Source: Acidimicrobiales bacterium (lineage in GTDB: Bacteria > Actinomycetota > Acidimicrobiia > Acidimicrobiales > Palsa-688). From it: DNA of 64,000 nucleotides. Positions 41,188-51,075 of the stretch are shown here, one piece after another. Within the stretch, counting starts at the first letter, position 1. The number at the start of each line of letters is the position of its first letter. The stretch is taken from positions 18,500 through 82,499 of the forward strand of contig DATLUM010000075.1 of the NCBI GenBank assembly GCA_035533095.1, read 5' to 3'. The notes beneath the pieces were generated by a model that was not told the DNA's origin, did no database searches, and saw only the letters and a program-made list of their open reading frames with translations. A program made the position numbers and the translations under genes.

Positions 41188-41877
41188 GTGAGTCGGCGCC
41201 CGATCGCCTTCGCCCACCGGGGAGCCAGGGCGGTCAGGCGGGAGAACACCATCGACGCCTTCCAGCACGCCCTCGTGCTCGGCGCGACGGGACTCGAGAG
41301 CGACGTGTGGATCACGGCCGACGGCCAGGCGGTGCTCGACCACGACGGGGTCACCGGGCCGCCCTGGCGCCGGCGGCCGCTGTCGGCTCAGGAGCGGCGG
41401 GCGCTCCCGTCCCACATCCCCACGCTCGAGCAGCTCTACGGGTCGTGTGGAACCGACTTCGAGCTGTCGCTCGACATCAAGGACCCGGCTTCCCTCGGTG
41501 AGACCCTTCGGGTCGCCAAGGCCTTCGATGCGGCCGAGCGCCTGTGGATCTGCGAGCCCGTAATCGCGCGACTGCGGTCATGGGCGCCTTTGGCAGGAGG
41601 CGCCCGGCTCGTGAACTCGACTCACCTCGACGACATGCCGGAGGGCTTCGCCGTCCGCCTGGAAGAACTCCGCGCCATCGGTGTCGGCGCGCTCAACCTC
41701 CACGGCAGCGAATGGAACTCGCAACGCGTCGCCGAAGCCCACGATGCCGGCCTGCTCGCATTCGGTTGGGACGCCCAGGACGACCGACACATACGCCGTC
41801 TGGTCTCACTGGGACTCGACGGCATCTACTCCGACCATGTCGACCGGCTCGTCCATGCGATAGCGACCGAAGGCTGA
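41188..41877 (+). CDS. Glycerophosphodiester phosphodiesterase
   Basis: 229 residues, GTG start. HRGARAVRRENT supplies the first catalytic His, ESDVWITADGQAVLDHD the metal ligands and second His, and SLDIKDP a later acidic pair. It hydrolyses glycerophosphodiesters from lipid breakdown to glycerol 3-phosphate and an alcohol. No signal peptide, so it acts in the cytoplasm. It is the only plus-strand gene between 31.5 and 53 kb. Confidence 0.9.
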   Translation: MSRRPIAFAHRGARAVRRENTIDAFQHALVLGATGLESDVWITADGQAVLDHDGVTGPPWRRRPLSAQERRALPSHIPTLEQLYGSCGTDFELSLDIKDPASLGETLRVAKAFDAAERLWICEPVIARLRSWAPLAGGARLVNSTHLDDMPEGFAVRLEELRAIGVGALNLHGSEWNSQRVAEAHDAGLLAFGWDAQDDRHIRRLVSLGLDGIYSDHVDRLVHAIATEG

Positions 41878-41886
41878 GCTACCGGG

Positions 41887-42414
41887 TCAGAGCCCGCCTA
41901 TTCGCGAGATCGGCCACACCTTGATGAATGCGCGGCCGACTATGAGCTTGCCGGATATCGGGCCGATCACCCGCGAGTCCGCAGAGTCGCCCCGGTTGTC
42001 CCCCATCACGAAGTAGTCGCCGTGCGGGACCACCACTGCCGGAAAGGGCGCCGTGGTGACGCCTTTCGGCAGCCAAGGCTCCTTGAGCCTGTGACCGTTG
42101 ATGTAAACGGCTCCGTCCTTGCCGGAGATGCTCTCGCCGGGGAGGCCTATGACCCGCTTGATGAGGTCCTTGATCCCCGGGCTGTAGTCTTTGGGGGGCC
42201 TCGTGAAGACCACTACGTCACCACGATGGATCGAGTGAAGGTCGTAGGAGAGCTTGTTGACGAGCACCCGGTCGCCGACCTTCAGCGTGGGCTCCATCGA
42301 CCCGGAAGGGATGAAGAACGGCTCGAAGACGAATGCTCGTATGAGCACGGCCGCTAAAACCGCCACCGCAAGGACGGCGATCCACTCGATCACCACGCGG
42401 CGGGATCTGGGCAC
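41887..42414 (-). CDS. lepB: Signal peptidase I
   Basis: 175 residues from GTG 42414. One membrane anchor (VVIEWIAVLAVAVLAAVLI) is followed by the serine box FFIPSGSMEPTL and the lysine box DLIKRVIGLPGE; MGDNRGDSADSR is the third family motif. It removes Sec and Tat signal peptides at the outer face of the membrane. The start is supported by TATCGT 8 nt upstream; a TTG at 42423 is also in frame. Confidence 0.95.
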   Translation of the reverse strand: MPRSRRVVIEWIAVLAVAVLAAVLIRAFVFEPFFIPSGSMEPTLKVGDRVLVNKLSYDLHSIHRGDVVVFTRPPKDYSPGIKDLIKRVIGLPGESISGKDGAVYINGHRLKEPWLPKGVTTAPFPAVVVPHGDYFVMGDNRGDSADSRVIGPISGKLIVGRAFIKVWPISRIGGL

Positions 42415-42422
42415 GGCGGGCA

Positions 42423-42428
42423 ACGATA
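42423..42428 (-). promoter_or_regulatory. -10 element (TATCGT) of lepB
   Basis: It lies 8 nt before GTG 42414, inside the 26-base gap after pafC. Confidence 0.45.
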
Positions 42429-42440
42429 CAGAAGCGCCGT

Positions 42441-43382
42441 TCAGCCGCGGTATCGGGCCAGGATCCGCTCGGCCGCTGCCGGCGCCAGGTCCGCGGGACC
42501 TTCGACGACCCGGGCGTCGGGACCGGCCTTCAGGAGAACCCTCTCCAACCACGCGCTCCGGCCGGCGCGCAGCTTCACCCGGATCACACCGCCCGGTAGT
42601 TCGGATACCTCGTCGTTGGGATACTGCTCGGCGATCCACCGAGCCGGCGGGTCGAGGTCGAGTACCACCACAGGATCGCCTGGCTGCGGATCGAAGATGC
42701 GGCTGTCTGGGTCGCCCGTGCCCGTCGGCGGCTCGAACCTCTCTTCGAGCTCGCGGGCGGCGATGATCCTGTCGACCCGGAAGAGCCGTTCGTCGCCGAC
42801 CCTCTCGCACCAGCCCCGCATGTACCAGTGTCCGGAGGAGCTGAAGACGTTCCACGGACGGACAACCCGCTCGCTGCGCCCGTCGCGCCCGAACGAGTAG
42901 TAGTCGAGGAGCATCTTGTGGCTGTGCGTGGCGGCATGCCGCAAGGACTCGAGCAGGTCCGGCGCGGCGTACCCCAGTTCGACCTCGAGCGCCTCGTCGG
43001 GCGCAACGCCGAGCACCGTCTCGAGCTTGGCAAGTGCCGATGCGAGCGCCCCGTCGGGCTCGGTGCCGCGGAGGTTGAGGAACGCCCTGGCCGCCGATTC
43101 GAGGGCCAGCCCTTCCTGTGGGCTCAGGCGCAGTGGCCGGCGGAAATAGTCGGCCATGCGGATCCAGACCCTGCCGTCGGCGATGTCGACGTCGATGAGG
43201 ACGTCGGGCGTGAACGGATGCAGGCCGCACATGAACAGCAGGTTGAGCTCTGCGACGAGTTCGTCCTCGGAGATCCCGAACCGCTCGGAGACTTCGGCGA
43301 GCGCCGGACCGTCGCGTGACGCGATCCAGGGCACGATGTCGAGCAGCCGCGCGAGGCGGACGTCGGCAGGCGCCCTAACCAC
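42441..43382 (-). CDS. pafC: WYL-domain regulator PafC
   Basis: 313 residues. An N-terminal winged helix (VRLARLLDIVPWIASRDG, ISEDELVAELNLL) is followed by a WYL domain (about 135-225, HWYMRGWCE and LFRVDRI). PafB and PafC form a heterodimer that activates DNA-damage genes in mycobacteria independently of LexA. GTG start, 8-base overlap with pafB, so equimolar production is likely. Confidence 0.92.
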   Translation of the reverse strand: MVRAPADVRLARLLDIVPWIASRDGPALAEVSERFGISEDELVAELNLLFMCGLHPFTPDVLIDVDIADGRVWIRMADYFRRPLRLSPQEGLALESAARAFLNLRGTEPDGALASALAKLETVLGVAPDEALEVELGYAAPDLLESLRHAATHSHKMLLDYYSFGRDGRSERVVRPWNVFSSSGHWYMRGWCERVGDERLFRVDRIIAARELEERFEPPTGTGDPDSRIFDPQPGDPVVVLDLDPPARWIAEQYPNDEVSELPGGVIRVKLRAGRSAWLERVLLKAGPDARVVEGPADLAPAAAERILARYRG

Positions 43383-44331
43383 GCACGGCTCCGGCGGCGG
43401 CGATCGCCTCCAACCAGGACTGGAACTCGGAGCGAAGGCGTTGCGGGCCGACCACCTCGACGTGGTCGAGGAAGTCCAGGGCGAGAGACCGGAATGCCGC
43501 CACGTTCCTCACCGGGAGCCGGAACAGCACGCTGCCGTCGGGGTTCTCGCTCTCGGCTGCATCGCCGGCCAGGGCGTCCCGGACGAATCGTGCCTGGTCG
43601 GCGTCTGCGAGGAGTTCGGCGACGACCTCCTCGTCCTCTCCCAGCCGCCACGCAGGCGGGGGCGCGGCCGCGGCCCCTTCCGGCCGCTCGAAAGCTCCTC
43701 GTGGTCCATCGGGGAGCAGTTCTCCCTCCACCCGGTCGAGGCGGAAGAGCCGCTCGTCGTTTCGCGAGTGGTCGAAGCCGGCGAGGTACCAATGACCCCT
43801 GCGGAACGAGAGGCTCCACGGGTCCACCCGGCGCTCTTCACCCCGGTACACGAACCGGACAGCCCTCCGCTCGCCCACGGCGGCGAACGCAGCGGCAGCC
43901 GAATCGGCGCCGGGTATCGCTGCCAGCCGCCCGGGGGCCCCCGGAGCGTCGGGTCCTCCAACGGCACCACCCAGCTTGCGCAGTGCCCTGGTGATGGCGT
44001 CGTCGCCCCAGGGGCCTTCGAGGTGGACCGCTGACGCGGCGAGGCGCAGCGCCGCAAGTTCGCTGTCGTCGAGCCCCGGGTCGGGCAGTTCGTAGCGCTC
44101 ACGAGGGATCCGGTAGCCGGTCTCCTCGGTACCGCTCGACCCCACGGGCTCGGTGGACAACGGCAGGCCGAGATTGCGGAGCAGTTCCTTGTCACGCTCG
44201 AAGTTCCTGCGGAAGGCCTCGGGGTCCTCCGAGTAACCGTCGATTCGCTCCCGGATGTCCGCCCGGGTAAGCGGGCGATCGGTGTCGATCAGCGCGGCGA
44301 CGAGATTGACGAGCCGCTCGAGTCGGTCCAC
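43375..44331 (-). CDS. pafB: WYL-domain regulator PafB
   Basis: 318 residues. An N-terminal HTH (RLERLVNLVAALIDTDRPL) precedes a WYL domain (HWYLAGFDHSR, ERLFRLDRVEG). It partners PafC. It starts with GTG 3 bases after the pafA stop. The linked pafA-pafB-pafC order is the actinobacterial standard. Confidence 0.93.
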   Translation of the reverse strand: MDRLERLVNLVAALIDTDRPLTRADIRERIDGYSEDPEAFRRNFERDKELLRNLGLPLSTEPVGSSGTEETGYRIPRERYELPDPGLDDSELAALRLAASAVHLEGPWGDDAITRALRKLGGAVGGPDAPGAPGRLAAIPGADSAAAAFAAVGERRAVRFVYRGEERRVDPWSLSFRRGHWYLAGFDHSRNDERLFRLDRVEGELLPDGPRGAFERPEGAAAAPPPAWRLGEDEEVVAELLADADQARFVRDALAGDAAESENPDGSVLFRLPVRNVAAFRSLALDFLDHVEVVGPQRLRSEFQSWLEAIAAAGAVRG

Positions 44332-44334
44332 GGC

Positions 44335-45693
44335 TCAGAGCGAAGCGATCAGCTTCTCGACCCGCTCGTCGCGGGACTTGAAGGGGTCCTTGCAGAGGAC
44401 CGTTCGCTGCGCCTGGTCGTTGAGCTTCAGGTGCACCCAGTCGACGGTGAAGTCTCGGCGGCGTTCCTTGGCTCGGCGTATGAACTCCCCTCGCAGCCGT
44501 GCCCTGGTCGTCTGGGGCGGCTGATCCATCGCCAGGTCGATCTCCGCGTCGGTGCAGATACGGTCGACCATGCCCCGCCTCTGCATCTTGTAGAACAGGC
44601 CGCGATCGCGGCTGACGTCGTGGTACTGCAGGTCCATCAACGCCACTTTCGGGTGGGTGAGTGCAACGCCTTCACGCTCGCGGTAGTGCTCTATCAGGCG
44701 ATGCTTGATCACCCAGTCACACTCGCGATCGAGCGACCACGGGTCTTTCTCCAGCCCCTCGAGACAGTGCTCCCACATTTCCAGCGCCTGGTCCTCCAGC
44801 GGTGAGAGCCCCTTCGTCTCCTGGTAGCGCCTGGCCCGGTTGAAGTACTCCGTCTGGATATCCAAAGCGGTTGCCTCCCGCCCGTTGGCGAGCCTCACCC
44901 GGCGGCGCAGGGTGGTGTCGTGGCTGATCTCGCGTATCGCACGGATCGGGTTTTCGAGGGTCATGTCGCGCAGCACCACTGCGGGGTCTTCGAGCATCCG
45001 CAGCAGGATGCTGGTGGCCCCGACCTTCAGGAACGTGGCGTACTCGCTCATGTTGGAGTCCCCGACGATCACGTGGAGGCGCCTGAACCGCTCGGCGTCG
45101 GCGTGAGGTTCGTCGCGGGTATTGATGATCGGGCGGCTCCGTGTCGTCGCTGACGAGACACCTTCCCAGATGTGCTCTGCGCGCTGGCTGATGCAGTACA
45201 TGGCGCCGCGCGCGGTCTGGAGCACCTTGCCCGCTCCGGCGTAGATCTGGCGCGATACCAGGAACGGGATGAGCACCTCGGCGTAGTGCCCGAAGTCGTC
45301 GCGCCGGCTGGTCAGGTAATTCTCGTGGCAGCCGTACGAGTTGCCTGCCGAATCGGTGTTGTTCTTGAAGAGGAAGACCACACCTCGGATGCCTTCCTCC
45401 CGCAGCCTCGCCTCCGCGGAGGCGACGAGGTTCTCGAGGATGCGCTCTCCTGCCTTGTCATGGATGACGAGGTCGGAGATGGAGTCGCACTCCGGGGTGG
45501 CGTACTCGGGATGGCTCCCGACGTCGAGGTAGAGGCGGGCGCCGTTCTCGAGGAAGACGTTCGAGGAGCGCCCCCAGCTGACGACGCGGCGAAACAGGTA
45601 GCGCGCGACCTCGTCGGGGCTGAGCCGGCGCTGGCCGCGCAAGGTGCAGGTGACGCCGTACTCGTTCTCGAGCCCGAAAATCCTGCGATCCAT
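44335..45693 (-). CDS. pafA: Pup--protein ligase PafA
   Basis: 452 residues. A carboxylate-amine ligase of the glutamine-synthetase fold that joins the C-terminal Glu of Pup to substrate lysines with [14 protein letters not shown] is the nucleotide-binding start, [15 protein letters not shown] holds the catalytic Asp57 (Asp64 in M. tuberculosis), and [17 protein letters not shown] and NTRDEPHAD are further signatures. Length is normal. It follows acs by 61 bases. Confidence 0.97.
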   Translation of the reverse strand: MDRRIFGLENEYGVTCTLRGQRRLSPDEVARYLFRRVVSWGRSSNVFLENGARLYLDVGSHPEYATPECDSISDLVIHDKAGERILENLVASAEARLREEGIRGVVFLFKNNTDSAGNSYGCHENYLTSRRDDFGHYAEVLIPFLVSRQIYAGAGKVLQTARGAMYCISQRAEHIWEGVSSATTRSRPIINTRDEPHADAERFRRLHVIVGDSNMSEYATFLKVGATSILLRMLEDPAVVLRDMTLENPIRAIREISHDTTLRRRVRLANGREATALDIQTEYFNRARRYQETKGLSPLEDQALEMWEHCLEGLEKDPWSLDRECDWVIKHRLIEHYREREGVALTHPKVALMDLQYHDVSRDRGLFYKMQRRGMVDRICTDAEIDLAMDQPPQTTRARLRGEFIRRAKERRRDFTVDWVHLKLNDQAQRTVLCKDPFKSRDERVEKLIASL

Positions 45694-45754
45694 ACCTGCG
45701 GCGCACGCTAGCCGCGGGACCCGCCTTCCGAGGCCAATACCCGCGCGCCGCGTT

Positions 45755-47722
45755 CTATTCCTTCTCCTCCGCCGCGGAGGTCATCCGGCCCCGTATTGCG
45801 TTCACCACCGTCGGGTCCAGGAGCGTGGTGACGTCACCCAGCTCCCGGTTCTCGGCCACGTCGCGAAGCAGGCGGCGCATTATCTTGCCGCTGCGCGTCT
45901 TCGGCAGCTCAGGGGTGAGGAAGATCTGCCGTGGCTTGGCTATGGGCCCGATCTCCTTTGCGACGTGGTCCCTCAGTTCGGCGACGAGCGCCTCTCCCCC
46001 ATCGTCACCGCCACCTTTGACCGTAACGAAGGCGACGATCGCCTGTCCCGTCGTGGGGTCGTTGGCCCCCACGACCGCCGCCTCGGCGACCGAAGGGTGG
46101 CCCACCAGGGCGTGCTCGACCTCGGTGGTCGATATCCGGTGACCGGATACGTTCATGACGTCGTCAACCCGCCCCAACAGCCAGATGTCGCCGTCGTCGT
46201 CGCGCTTTGCGCCGTCGCCGGCGAAGTACATCCCTTGGAAGCGGGACCAGTAGGTGGCCTTGTAGCGCTCGTCGTCCCCCCAAATGCCGCGCAGCATTCC
46301 GGGCCAGGGCTGCTTGATCACGAGGTAACCGCCCTCACCCTTGCCGACAGGGGTGCCGTCCTCGTGGACGACGTCGGCACTGATGCCCGGGAAGGGCGTC
46401 ATCGCCGCTCCCGGCTTGGTCGCCGTGACACCGGGCAGCGGAGTGATGAGAATGCCCCCGGTCTCGGTTTGCCACCAGGTGTCCACGATCGGGCATCGCC
46501 CGCCTCCGATGTTGGTCCGGTACCACATCCAGGCCTCCGGGTTGATCGGCTCTCCAACCGATCCGAGGAGCCTCAGGCTCGAAAGGTCGTGCGCCGCAGG
46601 CAGATCCTCGCCCCACTTCATGAAGGTCCGGATCGTCGTGGGGGCGGTGTACAAGGTGTTCACCCTGTATCGCTCGACGATCTCCCACCAGCGGTCGCGG
46701 CGGGGAGTGTCAGGCGTCCCCTCGTACATGACCGACGTGGTCGCGTTGGCGAGGGGCCCGTAGACGATGTAGCTGTGACCGGTGACCCACCCGATGTCGG
46801 CCGCGGTCCAAAAGACGTCGGTCTCCGGCTTGAGATCGAAGATCAGGCGGTGGGTAGCAGCGACGTGCGTCAGATAGCCGCCCGACGTGTGGAGGATCCC
46901 CTTCGGCTGGGCCGTCGTTCCGCTGGTGTACATGATGTACAGCGGGTGCTCCGAGTCGAACGACTCGGGCGAGTGCTCGCTCGACTGCGTCGCGACGACC
47001 TCGTGCCACCAGAGGTCGCGGCCCTCGTGCCATGGGATGTCCTGACCGGTCCGGCGGACCACGAGGACCCGTTCGACTCCCGGGCATGCCTGCAGCGCTT
47101 CGTCGACAGCCGGCTTGAGGGCGCTCGGGGCTCCACGGCGGTAGCCGCCGTCTGCCGTGATGACCATCCTTGCGTCACAGTCGAGAATCCGTCCCCTGAG
47201 CGCGTCGGCGGAGAAGCCACCGAAGACGACGGTGTGCGGGGCACCCAGCCGCGCGCAAGCAAGCATTGCGGCCACCGTCTCGGGGATCATCGGCATGTAG
47301 ATGGCCACCGTGGTGCCGGCCTTCACGCCGAGCTCGGTGAGGGCGTTCGCTGCGCGGCAAACCTCGTCCTGGAGATCCCTGTAGGTGATCGTGCGGGTAT
47401 CGCCCGGCTCGCCCTCCCAGTAGAAAGCGACGCGGTCCCCCAGGCCCGAAGCGACGTGGCGATCGACGCAGTTGACGGCGACGTTCAGCCTGCCGTCGAC
47501 GAACCATTTTGCGAACGGCAGGTTCCATTCGAGCGGTTTCGTCCACGGGGCGTCCCACTGGAGCTGGCGGGCCTGTTCCTCCCAGAAGCCGACCGGGTCC
47601 GCGCTCGCCCGGTCATAGAGATCGTGCTTGGCGTTGGCATGGGCGGCGAAATCCGCCGGTGGCTCAAAACGGCGATGCTCGTGCAGCAGAGCGGAGAGGT
47701 CCTGCCTGGCCGCTTCGGTCAT
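45755..47722 (-). CDS. acs: Acetyl-CoA synthetase (AMP-forming)
   Basis: 655 residues. It activates acetate to acetyl-CoA through acetyl-AMP. The AMP-binding loop reads [11 protein letters not shown] where YTSGTTGKPKG is commonest; [27 protein letters not shown] and the C-terminal TRSGKIMRR with the Lys that is acetylated in Acs proteins are present. An AGGAGGA ribosome site lies 5 nt upstream. It sits between prcA and pafA with 20- and 61-base gaps, so it probably shares the proteasome transcript, an unusual guest in this locus. Confidence 0.96.
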   Translation of the reverse strand: MTEAARQDLSALLHEHRRFEPPADFAAHANAKHDLYDRASADPVGFWEEQARQLQWDAPWTKPLEWNLPFAKWFVDGRLNVAVNCVDRHVASGLGDRVAFYWEGEPGDTRTITYRDLQDEVCRAANALTELGVKAGTTVAIYMPMIPETVAAMLACARLGAPHTVVFGGFSADALRGRILDCDARMVITADGGYRRGAPSALKPAVDEALQACPGVERVLVVRRTGQDIPWHEGRDLWWHEVVATQSSEHSPESFDSEHPLYIMYTSGTTAQPKGILHTSGGYLTHVAATHRLIFDLKPETDVFWTAADIGWVTGHSYIVYGPLANATTSVMYEGTPDTPRRDRWWEIVERYRVNTLYTAPTTIRTFMKWGEDLPAAHDLSSLRLLGSVGEPINPEAWMWYRTNIGGGRCPIVDTWWQTETGGILITPLPGVTATKPGAAMTPFPGISADVVHEDGTPVGKGEGGYLVIKQPWPGMLRGIWGDDERYKATYWSRFQGMYFAGDGAKRDDDGDIWLLGRVDDVMNVSGHRISTTEVEHALVGHPSVAEAAVVGANDPTTGQAIVAFVTVKGGGDDGGEALVAELRDHVAKEIGPIAKPRQIFLTPELPKTRSGKIMRRLLRDVAENRELGDVTTLLDPTVVNAIRGRMTSAAEEKE

Positions 47723-47742
47723 CTGTCCTCCTACAGCTCGTC

Positions 47743-48423
47743 CTAACCTGCCAGGGCTTCAGAGACCCGTTCGTCGTCGAGGCGCCGGAACGCACGCCTC
47801 CCGTTGGCACGTGACAGCACCGCCACTTCGAGATCGGCCGCCACAGGCGCGCGGTCCGGTCCGGACAGAGCCTTGGCCGCCGCACGGAGCGCCGCATCAA
47901 GGGTCCAGCCTTCCTCGAAGGAGTCCTTCAGGCGGGTCGCGATGGCTTCGGCCTCACCGCCGAGAACCGAAAAACGGTCCTCGTCGACTATGGAACCGTC
48001 GTAGAGAATGTGGAACATCTGGTCGGAGCCATCGTCGCTTCCCACCTCGGCCACGAGGATCTCGACCTCGAGAGGCTTCACCTCGTGGGTGAACACGTTC
48101 CCCATGTACTGCGCGTAGAGGTTGGCCAGCGACCGCGCTTCGACGTCCTCGCGGCTGAACTGGTAGCCCTTCACGTCCGCGTGCTGCACGCCGGCGCGGC
48201 GCAGGGAGTCGAACTCGTTGTAGCGACCGACCCCGGCGAACGCGATCCGGTCGTATATCTCGCTGACCTTGTGCAGGGACTTCGACTGGTTCTCGGCGCA
48301 GATCAGGATCCCATCGGCGTAGACGGTCGCCACGAGCGGCCGTCCTCGCGCGATGTTCTTTCGCGCGAAGTCGGCCTTGTCCTTCATGAACTGCTCGGGC
48401 GCGACGTAGAACGGCATGCTCAT
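47743..48423 (-). CDS. prcA: Proteasome alpha subunit
   Basis: 226 residues. The alpha ring controls entry to the 20S core. MSMPFYVAPEQFMKDKADFARKN is the N-terminal gate region (in parts), GRPLVATVYADGILICAEN and GRYNEFDSLRRAG are typical. The tail is shorter than in M. tuberculosis. ATG 48423 overlaps the prcB stop in ATGA; a second ATG lies at 48417. The frame is open up to 48582 but only as a shadow of prcB. Confidence 0.95.
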   Translation of the reverse strand: MSMPFYVAPEQFMKDKADFARKNIARGRPLVATVYADGILICAENQSKSLHKVSEIYDRIAFAGVGRYNEFDSLRRAGVQHADVKGYQFSREDVEARSLANLYAQYMGNVFTHEVKPLEVEILVAEVGSDDGSDQMFHILYDGSIVDEDRFSVLGGEAEAIATRLKDSFEEGWTLDAALRAAAKALSGPDRAPVAADLEVAVLSRANGRRAFRRLDDERVSEALAG

Positions 48424-49214
48424 TTGGGCGTCACCCTCACGATGACAGCCGCGAAGCGATCCGCGACCTCCTGCTCGTCCACCCTCGCAAAGCCTTCGGC
48501 GGTGATCGTCGCGACAGTGGGATAGATGCCGCGAACCGCATCCGGGCCGCCGGTAGCAGAGTCCTCGTCCGCCGCTTGCCACAAAGCCGAAACCGCCAGC
48601 TCGATTGCCTCTTCCCGGGAAAGATTGGCTCGCCAGCCCAGCTTCACCGTGGTGCGGGCGTCCCTTCCGCCTGAGCCGTCGGCATGGAAGTCGGTCTCCT
48701 CGTAGCGCCCGCCGGTCGGATCGTATGTGTAGATGCGCCCGACACCGCGCCTCGTGTCGAAGCCCGCGAACAGGGGCACCACGACGAATCCCTGCATCGC
48801 CATCGCCAGGTTGGAGCGCACCATCTGTGACAGCTGGTTGGCCTTGCCCTCGAGGCTGATCTGGGCACCCTCCACCTTCTCGTAGTGCTCCAGCTGCAGC
48901 TGGAAGAGCTTCACCATCTCCATCGCGGGACCGGCCGCGCCTGCGATCGCCACACCGCTGTGCCGGTCCGCCGCGTGCACCTTCTCCATGGTCCTGTGGG
49001 CGATCGACGATCCAGCGGTCGCACGCCTGTCGCCTGCCATGACCACCCCGTCCGCGTAGCGGATGGCGACGATTGTCGTGCCATGGCGCAACTCGAACGT
49101 CGCGGGGCCGCCCGACGAATCCACCGTGGCGAAGGGGTCGAGGCCCACGCGCCGCAACAGGTCCGTGAAGCTCGGGCCCGGGGCGTCCGTCGGGCTGAAC
49201 ATGGGGAGGCTCAT
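48420..49214 (-). CDS. prcB: Proteasome beta subunit with propeptide
   Basis: 264 residues. A 45-residue propeptide ends at ELRHG; the mature protein starts TTIVAIRYADGVVMAGDRRAT, so Thr46 is the nucleophile. Lys of MEKVHAADR and the GSGGRDA-type loop also fit. It forms the catalytic rings of the 20S core. The order prcB then prcA with a 4-base overlap follows other actinobacteria. Confidence 0.97.
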   Translation of the reverse strand: MSLPMFSPTDAPGPSFTDLLRRVGLDPFATVDSSGGPATFELRHGTTIVAIRYADGVVMAGDRRATAGSSIAHRTMEKVHAADRHSGVAIAGAAGPAMEMVKLFQLQLEHYEKVEGAQISLEGKANQLSQMVRSNLAMAMQGFVVVPLFAGFDTRRGVGRIYTYDPTGGRYEETDFHADGSGGRDARTTVKLGWRANLSREEAIELAVSALWQAADEDSATGGPDAVRGIYPTVATITAEGFARVDEQEVADRFAAVIVRVTPK

Positions 49215-49230
49215 AGGGTCTCGAACCCTA
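49214..49230 (-). promoter_or_regulatory. Palindrome with a -10-like box ahead of prcB
   Basis: TAGGGT and ACCCTA form a perfect 6-bp inverted repeat around 5 bases in the 32-base pup-prcB gap. On the minus strand the first TAGGGT is 10 nt before the prcB ATG, so this may be an internal promoter with an operator. Confidence 0.4.
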
Positions 49231-49246
49231 CCCGCCGCGCCCGGTC

Positions 49247-49444
49247 CTACTCGCCGCCCTTTTGGACGTAGCTGCGCACGAACTCCTCGGCGTTCTCCTC
49301 CAGGACCTCGTCGATCTCGTCGAGGAGGTCGTCGAGCTCTGCTTTCAGCTCTTCACCCTTTTTGTTGGTGGTGGGGACCTCTTCGACCGCGGCGTCCTCG
49401 CTGCGAGCCGGAGCTTGCTTTTTGATCTGCTCTCTTTCTGCCAT
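49247..49444 (-). CDS. pup: Prokaryotic ubiquitin-like protein Pup
   Basis: 65 residues, intrinsically disordered and acidic, with a coiled-coil-prone stretch [20 protein letters not shown] that binds Mpa. It ends QKGGE. Because the terminal residue is already Glu, deamidation by Dop is not required before ligation, unlike the GGQ form of M. tuberculosis. AGGAGGA lies 10 nt upstream of ATG. It is placed between dop and prcB. Confidence 0.97.
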   Translation of the reverse strand: MAEREQIKKQAPARSEDAAVEEVPTTNKKGEELKAELDDLLDEIDEVLEENAEEFVRSYVQKGGE

Positions 49445-49459
49445 GGAATCTGCTTCCTC

Positions 49460-50959
49460 CTACGAGCCCAGTCGCTCGAGCAGCTCGGCGGGACTCGACA
49501 CGCTACTCAGCAATTCTTCGACATGTGACCGGGTTCCCCTCAGTGGTTCCATCATGGGGACCCTCCTCAACGGATCTCCCCCGAGGTCGAACACCAAGGA
49601 ATCCCAGTTCGCGGCGGCGATGGACGAGGCCCACTTCTGAAGGCACTTGCCTCGGAAATAGGCACGGGTGGTCTCGGGAGGTTCCGTAACTGCCTCCCGG
49701 ATCGATTCGGGGTCCAGGATCGTCTCCATGCCGAGCCGGGCGTAAAGGCTACGGCTGGGATCCACGTCGTGGTACTGGAGGTCCATCGCTGCCAGCTTGT
49801 GGTCGCGCCACGAAAGACCGTGACGTTCGCGGTAAGCGTTGACCAACCGGTACTTCGCCACCCAGTCCAGTTGCGTTGCCAGGGACATCGGGTCGGCCTC
49901 CAACGCGGCCAGAACCTGCTCCCAGCGCCGGAGTATGTCGAGGCCGATCTCCGTCCCACCGACCGACTCGAGTCCTCGCTCCTCCGCGTACTTGCGCGCC
50001 AGGTCGAGATACTCCCACTGCATCTCCAAGGCGGTCATCGTCCGACCGTCCGCAAGATCGAGGGGGGTGTCGAGGTCGAGGTCGTAGGACACCTTTCGCA
50101 TTGCTGCCACCGGTGACTGCAACCCGAGGTCCCGATTGGCCCGTGCGAACCAGTCGTCCTCGATCATCGACAGCACCAGCGAGGTTGTACCCACCTTCAA
50201 GAAGTTGGCGACCTCCGACATGTTGGCGTCGCCCACAATGACGTGCAGGCGCCTGTACTTCTGCGCGTCGCAGTGGGGTTCGTCGCGCGTGTTCACGATC
50301 GGTCTCTTGAGAGTCGTCTCGAGACCGACCTCCTCTTCGAAGAAGTCAGCCCTCTGGGTGATCTGGAAGTTGATCTCCCTGCCGCCCGACGGCGGTGCCT
50401 CCGTCCCGACCTTGCCCGCACCCGTGTACACCTGGCGGGAGACGAAGTGCGGCATGACGTGGGCGACGATCCTTGCGAAGGGCACTGACCGGTCCATGAG
50501 GTAGTTCTCGTGGGTCCCGTAGGAGTTTCCCTTGCCGTCGGAGTTGTTCTTCAGGACCACCAGACTCTGGCCGGGAGGCAACGCCCGCGACGCCGCCTCG
50601 ATCGACTTGGCGAGTATCAGCTCGCCAGCCTTGTCGTAGCGGATCACCTCGTAGGCATTGGAGCACTCAGGGGTCGAGTATTCAGGGTGCGCGTGGTCCA
50701 CGTAGTACCGGGCCCCATTCGTCAGGACCGCGTTGACAAGGTGCGTCTCGACTTCCGGCGGCATGGACCCTTCACGGGCGAACCCTCGGGCGTCTCTTCC
50801 CGGGGACTCGTCCTCGAAGTCCCACTCCACCCGCCGGTTCAGCTCGGCGACGTAGGCGTTGATCAAGGTCGAGGAGGCCGCGATCGGGTTGGGCTCCGCG
50901 GAGCCGCGGATGATAATCCCGTACTCCGTCTCCATCCCGAGCACCTTGACTATGGCCAC
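49460..50959 (-). CDS. dop: Pup deamidase/depupylase Dop
   Basis: 499 residues, GTG start. VLGMETEYGI opens the glutamine-synthetase-like fold; YYVDHAHPEYSTPE contains catalytic Asp88 (Asp95 in M. tuberculosis); NNSDGKGNSYGTHENYL and NTRDEPHCD match PafA. It has the extra loop region absent from PafA (about 40-75). Since Pup here ends in Glu, its role should be depupylation rather than deamidation. Confidence 0.96.
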   Translation of the reverse strand: MAIVKVLGMETEYGIIIRGSAEPNPIAASSTLINAYVAELNRRVEWDFEDESPGRDARGFAREGSMPPEVETHLVNAVLTNGARYYVDHAHPEYSTPECSNAYEVIRYDKAGELILAKSIEAASRALPPGQSLVVLKNNSDGKGNSYGTHENYLMDRSVPFARIVAHVMPHFVSRQVYTGAGKVGTEAPPSGGREINFQITQRADFFEEEVGLETTLKRPIVNTRDEPHCDAQKYRRLHVIVGDANMSEVANFLKVGTTSLVLSMIEDDWFARANRDLGLQSPVAAMRKVSYDLDLDTPLDLADGRTMTALEMQWEYLDLARKYAEERGLESVGGTEIGLDILRRWEQVLAALEADPMSLATQLDWVAKYRLVNAYRERHGLSWRDHKLAAMDLQYHDVDPSRSLYARLGMETILDPESIREAVTEPPETTRAYFRGKCLQKWASSIAAANWDSLVFDLGGDPLRRVPMMEPLRGTRSHVEELLSSVSSPAELLERLGS

Positions 50960-51075
50960 TGCGCTCCTAGCGTCTCCTCGAGCACAAGCTGACGTTATCC
51001 CCCCGCGAGGCGGTCGCGGGTGAGGGGCACCTCATCCGGCATCGAGCGGTGACTAGACCGCCAGTGCAGGAGGGG

